Shown here: positions 20,167 through 29,402 of the stretch, piece by piece
Numbering within the stretch: the first letter of the stretch is position 1
Layout: every line of letters begins with the position of its first letter
Assembly: GCA_028290545.1 (NCBI GenBank)
Contig: JAQGJP010000077.1
Coordinates: forward strand, 43,300-107,299
Length of the DNA: 64,000 nucleotides
Direction of reading: 5' to 3'
Origin: Rhizobium sp.
GTDB taxonomy: Bacteria; Pseudomonadota; Alphaproteobacteria; Rhizobiales; Rhizobiaceae
Notes under the pieces: model-generated
Told to the model about the DNA's origin: nothing
What the model saw: only the letters and a program-made list of their open reading frames with translations
Database searches by the model: none
Made by a program: the position numbers and the translations under genes

Positions 20167-20538
20167 ATGCCCAAACAGGTTATGATTGTCGAAGACAACG
20201 AGCTCAACATGAAGCTCTTCCGTGACCTGATCGAGGCGTCCGGCTACACGACCATCCAGACCCGCAACGGAATGGAAGCACTGGATCTCGCCCGGAAACA
20301 CCGCCCGGATCTGATCCTCATGGACATCCAGCTGCCGGAAGTGTCGGGGCTCGAAGTCACCAAATGGCTGAAAGAGGATGACGAGCTGCATGTCATTCCG
20401 GTGATCGCGGTGACGGCTTTTGCCATGAAGGGTGACGAGGAGCGTATTCGCCAGGGTGGCTGTGAAGCTTACGTCTCCAAGCCGATTTCCGTGCCGAAAT
20501 TCCTGCAAACCATCAAGACCTATCTGGGCGATGCCTGA
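20167..20538 (+). CDS. divK: Single-domain response regulator DivK
   Basis: The 123-residue protein is a lone receiver domain. The acidic pocket is in MIVEDNE, the phosphorylated Asp in [13 protein letters not shown], the Thr in [13 protein letters not shown], and the Lys in AYVSKPIS. DivK takes phosphate from PleC/DivJ-type kinases and, through DivL/CckA, controls CtrA and asymmetric division. The next gene is pleD, the standard alphaproteobacterial order. A palindrome lies 40 bases upstream. Confidence 0.96.
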   Translation: MPKQVMIVEDNELNMKLFRDLIEASGYTTIQTRNGMEALDLARKHRPDLILMDIQLPEVSGLEVTKWLKEDDELHVIPVIAVTAFAMKGDEERIRQGGCEAYVSKPISVPKFLQTIKTYLGDA

Positions 20539-20547
20539 GGAAAATTC

Positions 20548-21921
20548 ATGACTGCGCGTATTCTCGTCGTCGACGATATTCCGGCCAACGTGAAGCTCCT
20601 GGAGGCTCGCCTTCTCGCCGAGTATTTCGAAGTACTGACTGCAGAGAACGGCTATCAGTGCCTGGATATCTGCAACAAAGTGCCGGTCGATGTCATCCTG
20701 CTCGACGTCATGATGCCCGGCATTGATGGCTTCGAGGTTTGCGAACGGCTGAAGGCCAATCCCAAGACCGCGCATATTCCGGTGGTCATGGTCACGGCGC
20801 TCGACCAATCGGCAGACCGCGTTCGCGGCCTGAAGGCCGGTGCCGACGATTTCCTCACCAAGCCCGTCAACGATATGCAGCTCATGGCACGGGTGAAAAG
20901 CCTTGTCCGCCTGAAAATGCTGAGCGACGAACTGCGTCTGCGCGCCGAGACTGCCCGCAATATCGGCCTCGATTTTGGCCATATGGGTATGCAGGGGCAT
21001 GCCGAGGAGCCGGCGAGCGTCCTGCTGGTCGATGGCCGTGCCAATTCGCAGGAGCGTATTTCCCGGACACTGAAGCCGGTGGCGGAAATCACCTCGCTCA
21101 GCGATCCCCAGGCCGCAGTCTTCGAGGCTGCCGAAGGCTCCTTCGACCTGATCATCGTCAACTCGAATTTCGATGACTACGATCCGCTGCGGCTATGCTC
21201 CCAACTGCGCTCGATCGAGCGTTCCCGCTTCATCCCGATCCTGCTCGTTGTCGACCAGGGCGGCGAGCCGATGGTGGTGCGTGCGCTCGAACTCGGGGTC
21301 AACGATTATATCCTGCGGCCGATCGAGCCCAATGAATTGCTGGTTCGCTGCCTGACGCAGATCCGCCGCAAGCGTTTCAACGATCAGCTCCGCCAAAGCG
21401 TGCAGCAGACGATCGAACTCGCGGTGACCGATAGCCTCACCGGTCTCAACAATCGCCGCTATCTCGACAAACATCTGAAGATGCTGTTCGATCGCGCTGT
21501 GGCCCGCGGTCGGCCTCTGTCGATCTGCATCACCGATATCGACCGCTTCAAATTCGTCAACGACACCCATGGCCACGATGCCGGCGACGAAGTGCTCAGG
21601 GAGTTTGCCAACCGGGTGCGCTCGACCGTGCGCGGCGCGGATCTCGCCTGCCGCTACGGTGGCGAGGAATTCGTGGTCGTGATGCCGGACACAACTCCGG
21701 AAACCGCGGCTGCGGTTGCCGAACGACTGCGCGCTGTTGTCGAGATGAATCCGTTTCGGCTGCCGCAGGCGGGCCGGACGATCAACATAACCGCATCGCT
21801 TGGTATTTCGTCCACCGTGTGGGGAGCGGAATCACCGGAGCAATTGATGAAACAGGCCGATCGCGCACTCTATGATGCCAAGCACGGCGGGCGCAACCGA
21901 GTCGCCGCAGCAGCTGCGTGA
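20548..21921 (+). CDS. pleD: Diguanylate cyclase response regulator PleD
   Basis: The 457-residue protein has a first receiver domain (residues 1-120, phospho-Asp in ILLDVMMPG), a second, degenerate receiver (about 150-270) and a GGDEF cyclase domain (about 290-455) with the active-site GGEEF. The inhibitory I-site RGAD lies five residues before it, so product feedback is expected. It makes cyclic di-GMP at a cell pole during development. It starts 9 bp after divK. In related rhizobia rpmG follows; it is absent here. Confidence 0.97.
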   Translation: MTARILVVDDIPANVKLLEARLLAEYFEVLTAENGYQCLDICNKVPVDVILLDVMMPGIDGFEVCERLKANPKTAHIPVVMVTALDQSADRVRGLKAGADDFLTKPVNDMQLMARVKSLVRLKMLSDELRLRAETARNIGLDFGHMGMQGHAEEPASVLLVDGRANSQERISRTLKPVAEITSLSDPQAAVFEAAEGSFDLIIVNSNFDDYDPLRLCSQLRSIERSRFIPILLVVDQGGEPMVVRALELGVNDYILRPIEPNELLVRCLTQIRRKRFNDQLRQSVQQTIELAVTDSLTGLNNRRYLDKHLKMLFDRAVARGRPLSICITDIDRFKFVNDTHGHDAGDEVLREFANRVRSTVRGADLACRYGGEEFVVVMPDTTPETAAAVAERLRAVVEMNPFRLPQAGRTINITASLGISSTVWGAESPEQLMKQADRALYDAKHGGRNRVAAAAA

Positions 21922-22448
21922 TTTGGTTGTTTTTGTTTGGTAATATGTAACACTTCAAAAGTTATCCACAGGTTTGTGGAGTGTTGAAAAAATACCGCTT
22001 TCCTCCACGATTTTGGTGGTGGAATGTTGGAAAATCACAATTATCTAATATAATAATACACGAAAACACCCTTGGCGATTGCCTGGCGCCTCCAGCCTGG
22101 GGCAAGATTAACGTGCGTGATTCGCTACACAATAACAACTGGATAGCGCATCTTCTTCCATCTGTTTTTAACATTGTGTCATATGCACATGCTGGTTTAT
22201 GGCAGAAATCAGGCGCGGTACAATTTCGGCATGTTTTATGCTTCAAATGTGAACGTGAAGGCGTTATTTGTACGGGTCTTGCTTGTTTTTCTCCTTCCGG
22301 ACAAGGCCCTCCGCCATCGGCTGGTTAACAACCCATTGATTTTCTCACGATTCCCGGTCATCTTAGCTTCATGTAATGCAGACGAAACCTGCTAACAACC
22401 AGTTCGTCTACCCCATGATGTTCAGGTCCGCCGCATCTCCTGTCTCGT
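21922..22448. other. AT-rich gene-free stretch between pleD and a candidate small RNA
   Basis: No supported gene is present. Short open frames exist but lack ribosome binding sites. The first 150 bases are much more AT-rich than the surroundings. They contain a perfect DnaA box inside a small hairpin (TCCACA-GGTT-TGTGGA) and a second weak hairpin around 22000 (TCCTCCACGATTTTGGTGGTGGA). The octamer TAACAACC occurs at about 22326 and again at about 22394. Confidence 0.55.
21962..21970 (+). promoter_or_regulatory. Perfect DnaA box
   Basis: TTATCCACA matches the E. coli DnaA-box consensus exactly. It sits in AT-rich DNA 40 bases after pleD. Only one perfect copy was found nearby, so it is more likely a titration or regulatory site, or chance, than an origin. 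Confidence 0.45.
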
Positions 22449-22553
22449 GGGGCCGGTCGGTCAGCAAGTAATACCCGCGGAGTCCTCGTTCTGCTGTTAC
22501 ACGCTGGCCGACCCCCAATTAAAACGCCATCGTTTCAGGACGATGGCGTTTTT
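22449..22553 (+). ncRNA. Candidate small RNA ending in an intrinsic terminator
   Basis: An 11-bp stem (GGTCGGTCAGC at 22455-22465 with GCTGGCCGACC at 22503-22513, one G-U pair) encloses a 37-base loop. The loop can close further (GTAA/TTAC). Sixteen bases later a 12-bp terminator hairpin with a T run ends the structure. There is no ORF. The 5' end is not defined and could lie up to about 60 bases further upstream. No named RNA family is recognised. The structure might instead be the 3' trailer of uvrC on the other strand. Confidence 0.4.
22521..22553. terminator. Strong bidirectional terminator after uvrC
   Basis: A perfect 12-bp stem (AAAACGCCATCG / CGATGGCGTTTT) with an 8-base loop is flanked by A and T runs. 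It touches the uvrC stop codon on the minus strand and could also end a plus-strand transcript. Confidence 0.92.
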
Positions 22554-24601
22554 CATTTGCGCAGGTTTTTTTCCGGCATCGCGGTGTGAAAATGTGCGTA
22601 GATCAGCCGCGCCACCGTTTCCGAAATACCAGGCACGGAAAGCAGATCTGGAATGCCGGCGCGCGACACGGCCTTTGCCGTGCCGAAATGCTGAAGAAGC
22701 GCGCGTTTGCGCGTCGGTCCGATGCCGGACACTTCATCCAGCGGATTGCTGACCAGTTCTTTTTTGCGACGCGCACGATGCGAGCCGATTGCGAAACGAT
22801 GCGCTTCGTCGCGAAGGCGCTGGATGAAATAGAGCACGGGGTCGCGCGGCGGCAGGCTGAATGATGGCTTGGCGAGCTGGAAGAAGCGCTCCCGTCCTGC
22901 CTCGCGGTCCGCGCCCTTGGCGACGCCGATCGCGGCCACGCTGTCGGTAATGTCGAGTTCGGCGAGAATGGCACGTACCGCCGTCATCTGTCCCTGACCG
23001 CCGTCGATGAGGATCACGTCCGGCCAGGCGGGTACGCTGTCGTCCTCCGAAGGTGGCAGGCTGCGGTCTGGTTTGCCGACCTCCTTGATCAGGCGGGCGA
23101 ACCGGCGTGTCATGACCTCCTTCATCATTCCGAAGTCGTCGCCCGGCGTCAGTTCTTCGTTCTTGATGTTGAACTTGCGATACTGGTTCTTGATGAAGCC
23201 GTCCGGTCCGGCGACCACCATGCCGCCAACGGCATTGGTGCCCATGATATGCGAGTTGTCGTAGATCTCGATCCGTCGTGGCGGGTAGGGCAAGCCGAAA
23301 GTCTCTGCAAGACCGGCGAGCAGCCGCGTCTGCGACGATGTCTCGGCCAGCTTGCGGCCATGCGCCTCTCGGGCATTGTTGAGCGCGTGATCGACCACTT
23401 CGCGCTTTTCGCCACGCTGCGGCGAGGCGATATAGACGCGAAAACCGGCCCGTTCGGTCAAGGCGTCCGAAAGCAGTTCCATTTCCTCGATCTGCTCGGA
23501 AAGCAGGATCTGGTGTGGGCAGGGCTTGTCGTCATAGAACTGCGCAAGGAATGCATTGAGAACTTCGGCGGCGGTGAGCGATGGATCCGCCTTGGGGAAA
23601 TAGGCGCGATTGCCCCAGTTCTGGCCCGTCCGGTAGAAAAAGACCTGTATGCACGAGAGGCCGCCGTCATGATGGATGGCGAACACATCAGCTTCCTCGA
23701 TCGAGGCGAGGTTGATGCCCTGATGGCTCTGGACATGCGAAAGGGCTGCCAGCCGGTCGCGATAGACAGCGGCACGCTCGAAATCCAGGTCTTCGGAAGC
23801 CTCATTCATTGCCGTGGCGATCGAGGCTTTGACATTCTGGCTCTTGCCGGACAGGAAATCCCGGGCTTCGATCACCAGTTCATCATAGTCCGCATCGGCG
23901 ATTTCATGCGTGCAAGGCCCCGAACAGCGCTTGATCTGGTAGAGCAGGCAGGGGCGCGTCCGGCTCTCGAACACGGAATCGGTGCAGGTGCGCAGCAGGA
24001 AGGCACGCTGCAGCGAGTTGATCGTTCGTCCCACGGCCATTGCCGAAGCGAAGGGTCCGAAGTAGTCGCCCTTGCGGACGCGCGCGCCGCGATGCTTCAT
24101 GATCGCCGGCGCGCGGTGGCCGCCGCTGATCAGAATATAGGGAAATGACTTGTCGTCGCGCAGCAAAACGTTGAAACGCGGCCGCAGTCGCTTGATCAGG
24201 TTGGCTTCGAGCAGCAGCGCCTCGGTCTCGGTACGGGTGATGACGAATTCCATATTCGCCGTCTGCCGCACCATCTGGGCGATGCGATTGGAATGCACGC
24301 GTCCCGCCGCATAATTGCCGACGCGCTTCTTCAGCGACCGGGCCTTTCCGACATAGAGGACTTCGCTCTCGGCATTGAGCATGCGATAGACGCCCGGGCT
24401 GTTCGGCAATTGCTTGACGAACTCGCCGATCAGATCCATCCCGGTCAGCCCGGTTTCCGGCAGCGGTGTCTCGCGCCAGGCAATATCAGGGCCCTTGGCG
24501 GCGGGGACATCGACGTCCGCCTCCACCACATCGTCGTCTTCCTCTTCGGGAAGGGTCTCATCGTAAAGTATGCCGCCATCCTGTGGCGTACGCGAGTTCA
24601 T
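22553..24601 (-). CDS. uvrC: Excinuclease ABC subunit C
   Basis: The 682-residue protein has an N-terminal extension rich in acidic residues, then a GIY-YIG nuclease domain ([25 protein letters not shown]). A Cys-containing segment ([13 protein letters not shown]), a UVR helix, the RNase H-like nuclease domain ([23 protein letters not shown]) and tandem helix-hairpin-helix motifs follow. It cuts the damaged strand on both sides of a lesion with UvrB. The ATG at 24601 overlaps the SDR stop (ATGA). A terminator follows directly, so pgsA is not co-transcribed. Confidence 0.97.
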   Translation of the reverse strand: MNSRTPQDGGILYDETLPEEEDDDVVEADVDVPAAKGPDIAWRETPLPETGLTGMDLIGEFVKQLPNSPGVYRMLNAESEVLYVGKARSLKKRVGNYAAGRVHSNRIAQMVRQTANMEFVITRTETEALLLEANLIKRLRPRFNVLLRDDKSFPYILISGGHRAPAIMKHRGARVRKGDYFGPFASAMAVGRTINSLQRAFLLRTCTDSVFESRTRPCLLYQIKRCSGPCTHEIADADYDELVIEARDFLSGKSQNVKASIATAMNEASEDLDFERAAVYRDRLAALSHVQSHQGINLASIEEADVFAIHHDGGLSCIQVFFYRTGQNWGNRAYFPKADPSLTAAEVLNAFLAQFYDDKPCPHQILLSEQIEEMELLSDALTERAGFRVYIASPQRGEKREVVDHALNNAREAHGRKLAETSSQTRLLAGLAETFGLPYPPRRIEIYDNSHIMGTNAVGGMVVAGPDGFIKNQYRKFNIKNEELTPGDDFGMMKEVMTRRFARLIKEVGKPDRSLPPSEDDSVPAWPDVILIDGGQGQMTAVRAILAELDITDSVAAIGVAKGADREAGRERFFQLAKPSFSLPPRDPVLYFIQRLRDEAHRFAIGSHRARRKKELVSNPLDEVSGIGPTRKRALLQHFGTAKAVSRAGIPDLLSVPGISETVARLIYAHFHTAMPEKNLRK

Positions 24602-25365
24602 TCGATAATCTCCGCAACGTCGGGGGTCTGCCATGCCAGATGCTGGCCACCATCGAGCGCGATCATCTGGCCGGTAATCGACGACGTGTCAAAAAGAAAC
24701 CGGATGGTCCGGCCGAATTCGTCCAGTGCCGGTCCGGCCTTCAATATAAGGCCGTCGACCTGCGACGCAAAATCCTCTTCGGTCTGCCTGCTGCCTTTGA
24801 GTGTGGGGCCGGGGCCGATGGCATTGACCCGAATTCGCGGCGCCAGTGCCTGGGCCGCCGTTTGCGTCGCCGCCCAAAGCGCTGCTTTCGACAGCGTGTA
24901 GGAGTAGAAGCGCGGCGTGAGTTTCCAGACGCGCTGGTCGATCATGTTGACGACAAGGCCCTGCTTTCCGGCGGGCAATTGCCGGGCAAAGTCGCTGGTG
25001 AGAATCAATGGCGCTTTCACATGCACCGCCAAATGGCGGTCGAAGGATTCGGACGAGAAATCCGTGATCGAATCGTCCTGGAAAACCGAGGCATTGTTGA
25101 CGAGCAGCCCCAGCGGGCCGATGCCATCGACCGCAGCCTGGACCATTATGCCGCAATCGTCCGCATTCGTTAGATCGCCGCTCACAACGCATGCGCGCCC
25201 GCCACGCGCCCTGATCTCGGACGCCAGCAATTCGGCCGCATCCGTCGAACTATTGGTATGGATCGCGATTGCGAAGTCGTGGCGGGCGAGATCGCGTACG
25301 ATTGCAGCGCCTATTCTGGCCGCGCCTCCGGTCACCAATGCAGTCTTCAGTTTGTCCGAGGTCAA
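24598..25365 (-). CDS. Short-chain dehydrogenase/reductase, FolM/pteridine-reductase-like
   Basis: The 255-residue SDR has the cofactor motif TGGAARIG (residues 13-20), NNAS, and the catalytic YTLSK (Y-x3-K). The TGGAARIG start and the AIGPGPTL segment resemble FolM/PTR1-type pteridine reductases, which reduce dihydropteridines with NADPH. This is a family-level inference. The gene is coupled to uvrC by a 4-base overlap, so it heads that operon. It is divergent from the Omp25-like gene. Confidence 0.85.
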   Translation of the reverse strand: MTSDKLKTALVTGGAARIGAAIVRDLARHDFAIAIHTNSSTDAAELLASEIRARGGRACVVSGDLTNADDCGIMVQAAVDGIGPLGLLVNNASVFQDDSITDFSSESFDRHLAVHVKAPLILTSDFARQLPAGKQGLVVNMIDQRVWKLTPRFYSYTLSKAALWAATQTAAQALAPRIRVNAIGPGPTLKGSRQTEEDFASQVDGLILKAGPALDEFGRTIRFLFDTSSITGQMIALDGGQHLAWQTPDVAEIIE

Positions 25366-25724
25366 TCGAGTGCCTTGAGAATCATCTTTAGTGGATCATT
25401 AAAAGATATAGGGATGACCCGGAAGCTACAAACCCCACCAGACAGGATTTTTTAACCATAATATACACTGTTATACATTTTAACGTGAAAAGTAAATAAA
25501 CGAAGTTAATGAAACATAACGCGATGCGAGTCTTGAATTTACTGATTTGGCATCAGCAACAAAGCAAAATGTCACAACATTGCCTTGTTTTATTCACCGT
25601 TTAGTAACTCGATTTCCTCATTTAGTAGTCATCAATTCTTTCAATCCAAACGGGGATTGTTGTTCAGATCAGGTAGCGTCGTAACTGTTTGCATAGGGCG
25701 GTACCGGCATATAAGGAGACTAAA
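25366..25724. other. AT-rich divergent promoter region upstream of the Omp25-like gene
   Basis: This gene-free stretch is clearly more AT-rich than its surroundings. It must hold the promoters of the SDR-uvrC unit and the porin gene. A TTAACCAT (about 25453) resembles a CtrA half site. An AAGGAG ribosome binding site precedes the porin ATG. No operator can be assigned with confidence. Confidence 0.55.
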
Positions 25725-26363
25725 ATGCGTAAAGTATTCAAGACCATCACCGCTTCCGCCCTGCTGCTCGGCGCGGTTTCCATCGCTCATGCGGCGGATG
25801 TAATCGACGAAGTGCCGCTCGCTCCGGAAGCGCAGGATCTCGGTGAGGCACCGACGGGCTGGGATGGCGCCTATCTCGGCGGCAAGATCACCCAACAATG
25901 GGGCAAGGTCCGCGAAGGCGGCGACTACAACACCAATGGCCTTGGTGCTGGTCTCTACGGCGGTTACAACCTCCAGAACGGCAAGATCGTTTATGGTGCT
26001 GAAACAGACCTGAACTACTCCGGCATCGATTCCACCAACAATGGTGTCAAGGTCAAGCAGCATCTGAACGGCTCGGTTCGCGGCCGTATCGGCTACGACC
26101 TCGACCCGGTGCTGGTTTACGGCACGGCCGGTATTGCCGCAACCGATCTCAAGGCATCCGACAGCACCTCCTCGGACAGCAATACACTGATCGGTCTGGC
26201 CCTTGGCGCCGGTGTGGAAACCAAGATCACCGACCAGATCACGGCGCGCACCGAATATCGCTTCAACAACTACCAGACCCAGAATTTCAAGCTGGACAGC
26301 GGCACGGTCGAGCGCAGCCTGAAGGAACACAGCGTCAACGTCGGTCTCGGCGTTCGTTTCTGA
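25725..26363 (+). CDS. Omp25/Omp31-family outer-membrane porin-like protein
   Basis: The 212-residue protein has a signal peptide (MRKVFKTITASALLLGAVSIAHA, cleavage before ADV). An eight-strand barrel follows with the family marks WDGAYLGGKI, YGAETDLNYSG, VRGRIGYDLDPVLVYGTAGIA and a C-terminal strand ending VNVGLGVRF. Relatives include Brucella Omp25/Omp31 and rhizobial RopB, major proteins that anchor the outer membrane. A long AT-rich leader and a strong terminator suggest high expression. Confidence 0.92.
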   Translation: MRKVFKTITASALLLGAVSIAHAADVIDEVPLAPEAQDLGEAPTGWDGAYLGGKITQQWGKVREGGDYNTNGLGAGLYGGYNLQNGKIVYGAETDLNYSGIDSTNNGVKVKQHLNGSVRGRIGYDLDPVLVYGTAGIAATDLKASDSTSSDSNTLIGLALGAGVETKITDQITARTEYRFNNYQTQNFKLDSGTVERSLKEHSVNVGLGVRF

Positions 26364-26401
26364 TCAGTTTCATTCGGCCGGCGAACCGGCTGAACCTCCA
26401 G

Positions 26402-26429
26402 AACCCCGCCTTTCGTGGCGGGGTTTTTT
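26402..26429 (+). terminator. Intrinsic terminator of the Omp25-like gene
   Basis: A 9-bp GC-rich stem (AACCCCGCC / GGCGGGGTT) with a 6-base loop is followed by six T. Confidence 0.93.
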
Positions 26430-26503
26430 CATTGGCCGGTGGAACCAATTGCCTCCCCCGATGTTTTCAGGTTACGCCGGACTGAACCGCGGAGGACCTG
26501 AAA

Positions 26504-26863
26504 ATGGACGCTTATGCAAATGCTGAACATTTGGGTGAAACCGACGCAGCCGGCAAAATTATTGTCGAGGGCCAGCACGCTCCCGTTTCCTATCATCTGA
26601 CCGCGACACGAGACGGCGCAGACGCCTTTGGCGTTCGCATCGAACTCAGCGCCCCGCGGGACTGGTTACTGGATCGTGGCTTCGACCGGGAAGCGACGCT
26701 GGTGCGCGAAAATGGCGAAAAAATACGCGTCAGGTTTGAGAACAAGCTTGGCATCGAGGACAATATTTCGGTCAGTCTCGAAGCGCGCGACATATTGGGA
26801 TCGATTGAGGCTCTCACCGAAAAATATCCCGAACTCGACGCCATTGGCATGACATCCCATTGA
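26504..26863 (+). CDS. Conserved hypothetical protein, 119 aa
   Basis: The protein is soluble, acidic and has no signal peptide or membrane segment. Beta-rich segments (IIVEGQHAPVSYHLTATRDG, ATLVRENGEKIRVRFEN) suggest a small barrel or PilZ-like fold, but no family can be named. A GAGGA lies about 6-10 bases before the ATG. It is followed after 69 bp by a small membrane protein gene in the same direction. Confidence 0.6.
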   Translation: MDAYANAEHLGETDAAGKIIVEGQHAPVSYHLTATRDGADAFGVRIELSAPRDWLLDRGFDREATLVRENGEKIRVRFENKLGIEDNISVSLEARDILGSIEALTEKYPELDAIGMTSH

Positions 26864-26932
26864 TCAATCGGAACTTTTAAACTGCTGATAGGTTTATCAT
26901 TCATACCGTCGAAAGTGAGAAAGGATCGCAAG

Positions 26933-27250
26933 ATGGCTAATTACATGGACAATCACGGCGATTCACGCCGCGTCGATGAACCGCCGGTCGAACTGAGTGC
27001 CACACAGGCACGCCAAGGCAGTTGGGGGCGCCCGGTGTTCTACGTGCTGGTCTTCGGCCTGCTTCTTGCAATGTTCGCATGGTGGGCCGCTGAAAATTAT
27101 GGCGTCGCAATTGCACCGCCAACGGATCCGACAACCACTTCATCCACAGCCAAGGATCCGATCGCCAACGAAAAGATCATCAACAACAATCAGCCAGCCG
27201 GTCAGCCGGTCGAGAAATCTCCGACCATCCAGGATTCGACCAAGCTGTAG
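26933..27250 (+). CDS. Small single-pass membrane protein, 105 aa
   Basis: After a polar N-terminal part of about 35 residues, one hydrophobic helix (FYVLVFGLLLAMFAWWAAE) spans the inner membrane. The C-terminal half is low-complexity, rich in Thr, Pro and Asn (about residues 64-100), and probably periplasmic. The ATG at 26933 has GAAAGGA upstream and is preferred to 26915. No function is recognised. Confidence 0.7.
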   Translation: MANYMDNHGDSRRVDEPPVELSATQARQGSWGRPVFYVLVFGLLLAMFAWWAAENYGVAIAPPTDPTTTSSTAKDPIANEKIINNNQPAGQPVEKSPTIQDSTKL

Positions 27251-27270
27251 CATCACGTCGCATTCGCCAA

Positions 27271-27297
27271 GAAAGCCCGGTTTCAGCCGGGCTTTCG
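27271..27297. terminator. Hairpin terminator between convergent genes
   Basis: A perfect 10-bp stem (GAAAGCCCGG / CCGGGCTTTC) with a 6-base loop lies between a plus-strand gene ending at 27250 and a minus-strand gene ending at 27308. The T run is short, but the stem is strong and can serve both. Confidence 0.75.
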
Positions 27298-27307
27298 CAT
27301 CTTCTGC

Positions 27308-27904
27308 TCAGCCCTGCGGCTTGAATTTCTGATAGTCCGGAAACAGCTTTTCGAACTTCTTCGGCCAGTTCTGCAGCTTGCCGCGGCCTTTCTCCCATTT
27401 TCCGGGGAAGCGCAGTTCAAGATAGCCGCAGAGCGCCGCCAGCGCGAAATGCCCGCCATTCAGGTTTTTGGACGTTTTCGGAAGGTTGGAATTGAGGTAG
27501 TCGAGTGCCCGCGAAGCCTTGGCCCATTGGCGGTCGATCCACGGCTGATGAATTTTCTCAGGCGGATGGAAGCGCTGCTCATAGATGATGGCAATCAGGC
27601 AATCGGTAATGCCGTCGCATAGGGCTTCAAGCACTTCTGCATCGGTTCGCTTGGCCGGATTGCGCGGATAGAGCTTGCCCTTGGTTTCACGGTTCACGAA
27701 CTGCATGATCGCCACGCTGTCGAAGACCGGCTTTTCGCCATCGCGGATCAGCACCGGTATCTTGCCGAGCGGATTGCTGACTATCAACTCGGACGGTACA
27801 TCTTCTGTTTTGGTTGTCTCGCTGACGATATCGAGATCGAGATGATGTGCCGCCATCCGCACCTTGGCGGAGTAGGGTGACGTGGCAGAATACAGCAGTT
27901 TCAT
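27308..27904 (-). CDS. Glutathione S-transferase family protein
   Basis: The 198-residue protein has a GST N-terminal domain with SATSPYSAKVRMAAHHL (glutathione-site Ser/Pro region), PLGKIPVLIRDGEKPVFDSVAIMQFV with the cis-Pro, and a helical C-terminal domain. It resembles the YibF-type GSTs of proteobacteria. The substrate is unknown; it is a cytoplasmic, stress-type enzyme. It stands alone, with 106 bp to the next gene upstream. Confidence 0.87.
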   Translation of the reverse strand: MKLLYSATSPYSAKVRMAAHHLDLDIVSETTKTEDVPSELIVSNPLGKIPVLIRDGEKPVFDSVAIMQFVNRETKGKLYPRNPAKRTDAEVLEALCDGITDCLIAIIYEQRFHPPEKIHQPWIDRQWAKASRALDYLNSNLPKTSKNLNGGHFALAALCGYLELRFPGKWEKGRGKLQNWPKKFEKLFPDYQKFKPQG

Positions 27905-28010
27905 CTTGTCCTCTCAGGGAATGGCCGGAATGGAAATGAGGCGCTGAATGCAGCCGCTGGGTCGACTTCGGCCAGCCGAACAGCCGTCTCGCCTTTGTCT
28001 ACCCGGTGGC

Positions 28011-28454
28011 TTACCAGCCGATGCTGTTGCGGATCGTCGAGCAATCCTTGCCGTAGACATGCCACGGATCCAGGCCGGCAATGCAGAATTCCAGGCCTGC
28101 CAGCTTCGGCGGGCCGGAGAAGCCCCACGGTGTCTCGAGCAGGTACCACATGTCTCTGGTGCGGCGATCAGTCATCCGGATCCTGGCGTGGCAGAACTTG
28201 CGGCCGACATTGTGTTCCTCGTCACGCTTGCGCTCATAGCGCAAGGTCGGGTTGATAATGTCGACCAGCATAAGCTTGGTGCCATTGTACTTGCGGTACT
28301 TGCCGTCGATCTTGGTCCGCAGCGACTGAAGCACCCATCCGGTGTCGCAAAAGTCTTCCGAATGCGGCAACGTCCAGTCAAATGCACTCGCCTTTTCGAG
28401 AGGCAGCGATGCCACGATGAGACCGAGCGCGAGCGCGATGCGGGAGGCGAACAT
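28011..28454 (-). CDS. Small secreted protein of unknown function
   Basis: The 147-residue protein has a signal peptide (MFASRIALALGLIVASLPLEKASA, cleavage before FDW). The mature part contains four cysteines (in EDFCDTGW, KFCHARI, LEFCIAG and KDCSTI), which suggests two disulfides in the periplasm. The ATG at 28454 is preceded by GGAG ten bases upstream and gives a normal signal peptide. No family is recognised. Confidence 0.72.
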   Translation of the reverse strand: MFASRIALALGLIVASLPLEKASAFDWTLPHSEDFCDTGWVLQSLRTKIDGKYRKYNGTKLMLVDIINPTLRYERKRDEEHNVGRKFCHARIRMTDRRTRDMWYLLETPWGFSGPPKLAGLEFCIAGLDPWHVYGKDCSTIRNSIGW

Positions 28455-28546
28455 GGTAAATCTCCAGAACAATGCCGGCACCATGATCCGTTTCGGTTGC
28501 GCCGGTCAAGTGCAATACGGCCACAGTCGGCGCCTGTTAATCGGTT

Positions 28547-29353
28547 TCAATCCTTCGCCCACAGCACCTTGTGCTCGTCGAGAAAATCGATCGAATGGAT
28601 CACAGTGCCGGCCTCGCCGAGAAAGCATATGTTGTAGTTCGGACTGAATGCGCCATAGCCCATGCGTTCGACAATGCCGGAGAAATCCGGCCAGCAGACA
28701 TGGTTGGTCGAGCGCGGCGCCGAGAACGGCACGCCGCAGATCTGGCCGCTCAGCGTGAAATGGCAATGGCCGAAGAAAATATGCCGGATGACGTCCTGGT
28801 ATTCGCGCAAGATCGCATGGAACTCCGCTTCCTCGACGATGCCGATCGCATCGGCATTGGCGACATGCACGGCGATCGGGTTGTGATGCATGAACAGCCA
28901 CGCCGGAATTTTGCTCTCCCGGGCCTTCTCCAAGATGCCGTCCAGCCAAGCACGTCTGCGGTCGCAATAATGACCGGCATGCGTGCCGGGTTCGGCGGTA
29001 TCGAGATAGACGAACAACCCCGCATCGGTCTCTTCCGCCCATTGGACAAAGCCGTTGTCGTCCCGTCTGGCATCACCGAAGACCGAGGTGAAGATCTCGC
29101 GATTGTCGTGATTGCCGATCAGCAAACGCGGGCTTGTTAGACCCTGCAGCGGCGAGGCTGCCAGAATCGATTTCAGCCGGTGGTAGCTTTCAGCCTTGCC
29201 GAGATGCGTCAGGTCGCCGGTGATCACGATACGGTCGGCGTCGGCGTGGAATTCGGCGATATGGTCGAGGCAGGCCTCGAAATTCGCAACCGGATCGAAG
29301 CCGAGGATCGGGGAGGTGTGAATGTGGATGTCGGAAATGTGGATGAGTTTCAT
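28547..29353 (-). CDS. CpdA-like metallophosphoesterase
   Basis: The 268-residue protein shows the calcineurin-type set: SDIHIH (motif I), TGDLTHLG (II), LLIGNHDNRE (III), MHHNP (IV) and FFGHCHFT (V), the ligands of a two-metal centre. The closest group is class III phosphodiesterases such as CpdA, which cleave cyclic AMP or other diesters. The real substrate cannot be told. The ATG at 29353 starts directly at the first beta strand (MKLIHISD). It follows rlmJ in the same direction, 49 bp after its stop. Confidence 0.88.
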   Translation of the reverse strand: MKLIHISDIHIHTSPILGFDPVANFEACLDHIAEFHADADRIVITGDLTHLGKAESYHRLKSILAASPLQGLTSPRLLIGNHDNREIFTSVFGDARRDDNGFVQWAEETDAGLFVYLDTAEPGTHAGHYCDRRRAWLDGILEKARESKIPAWLFMHHNPIAVHVANADAIGIVEEAEFHAILREYQDVIRHIFFGHCHFTLSGQICGVPFSAPRSTNHVCWPDFSGIVERMGYGAFSPNYNICFLGEAGTVIHSIDFLDEHKVLWAKD

Positions 29354-29402
29354 GAGTGGTCCGGTGTAAGGAAAGTGTTGAGCATGGCAAATGGAGTCCG
29401 GT

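Noticed and set aside
22174..22395. 73-codon frame in the gene-free stretch after pleD
   Set aside because: No ribosome binding site and no recognisable protein features; AT-rich context explains the open frame poorly, but nothing supports coding.
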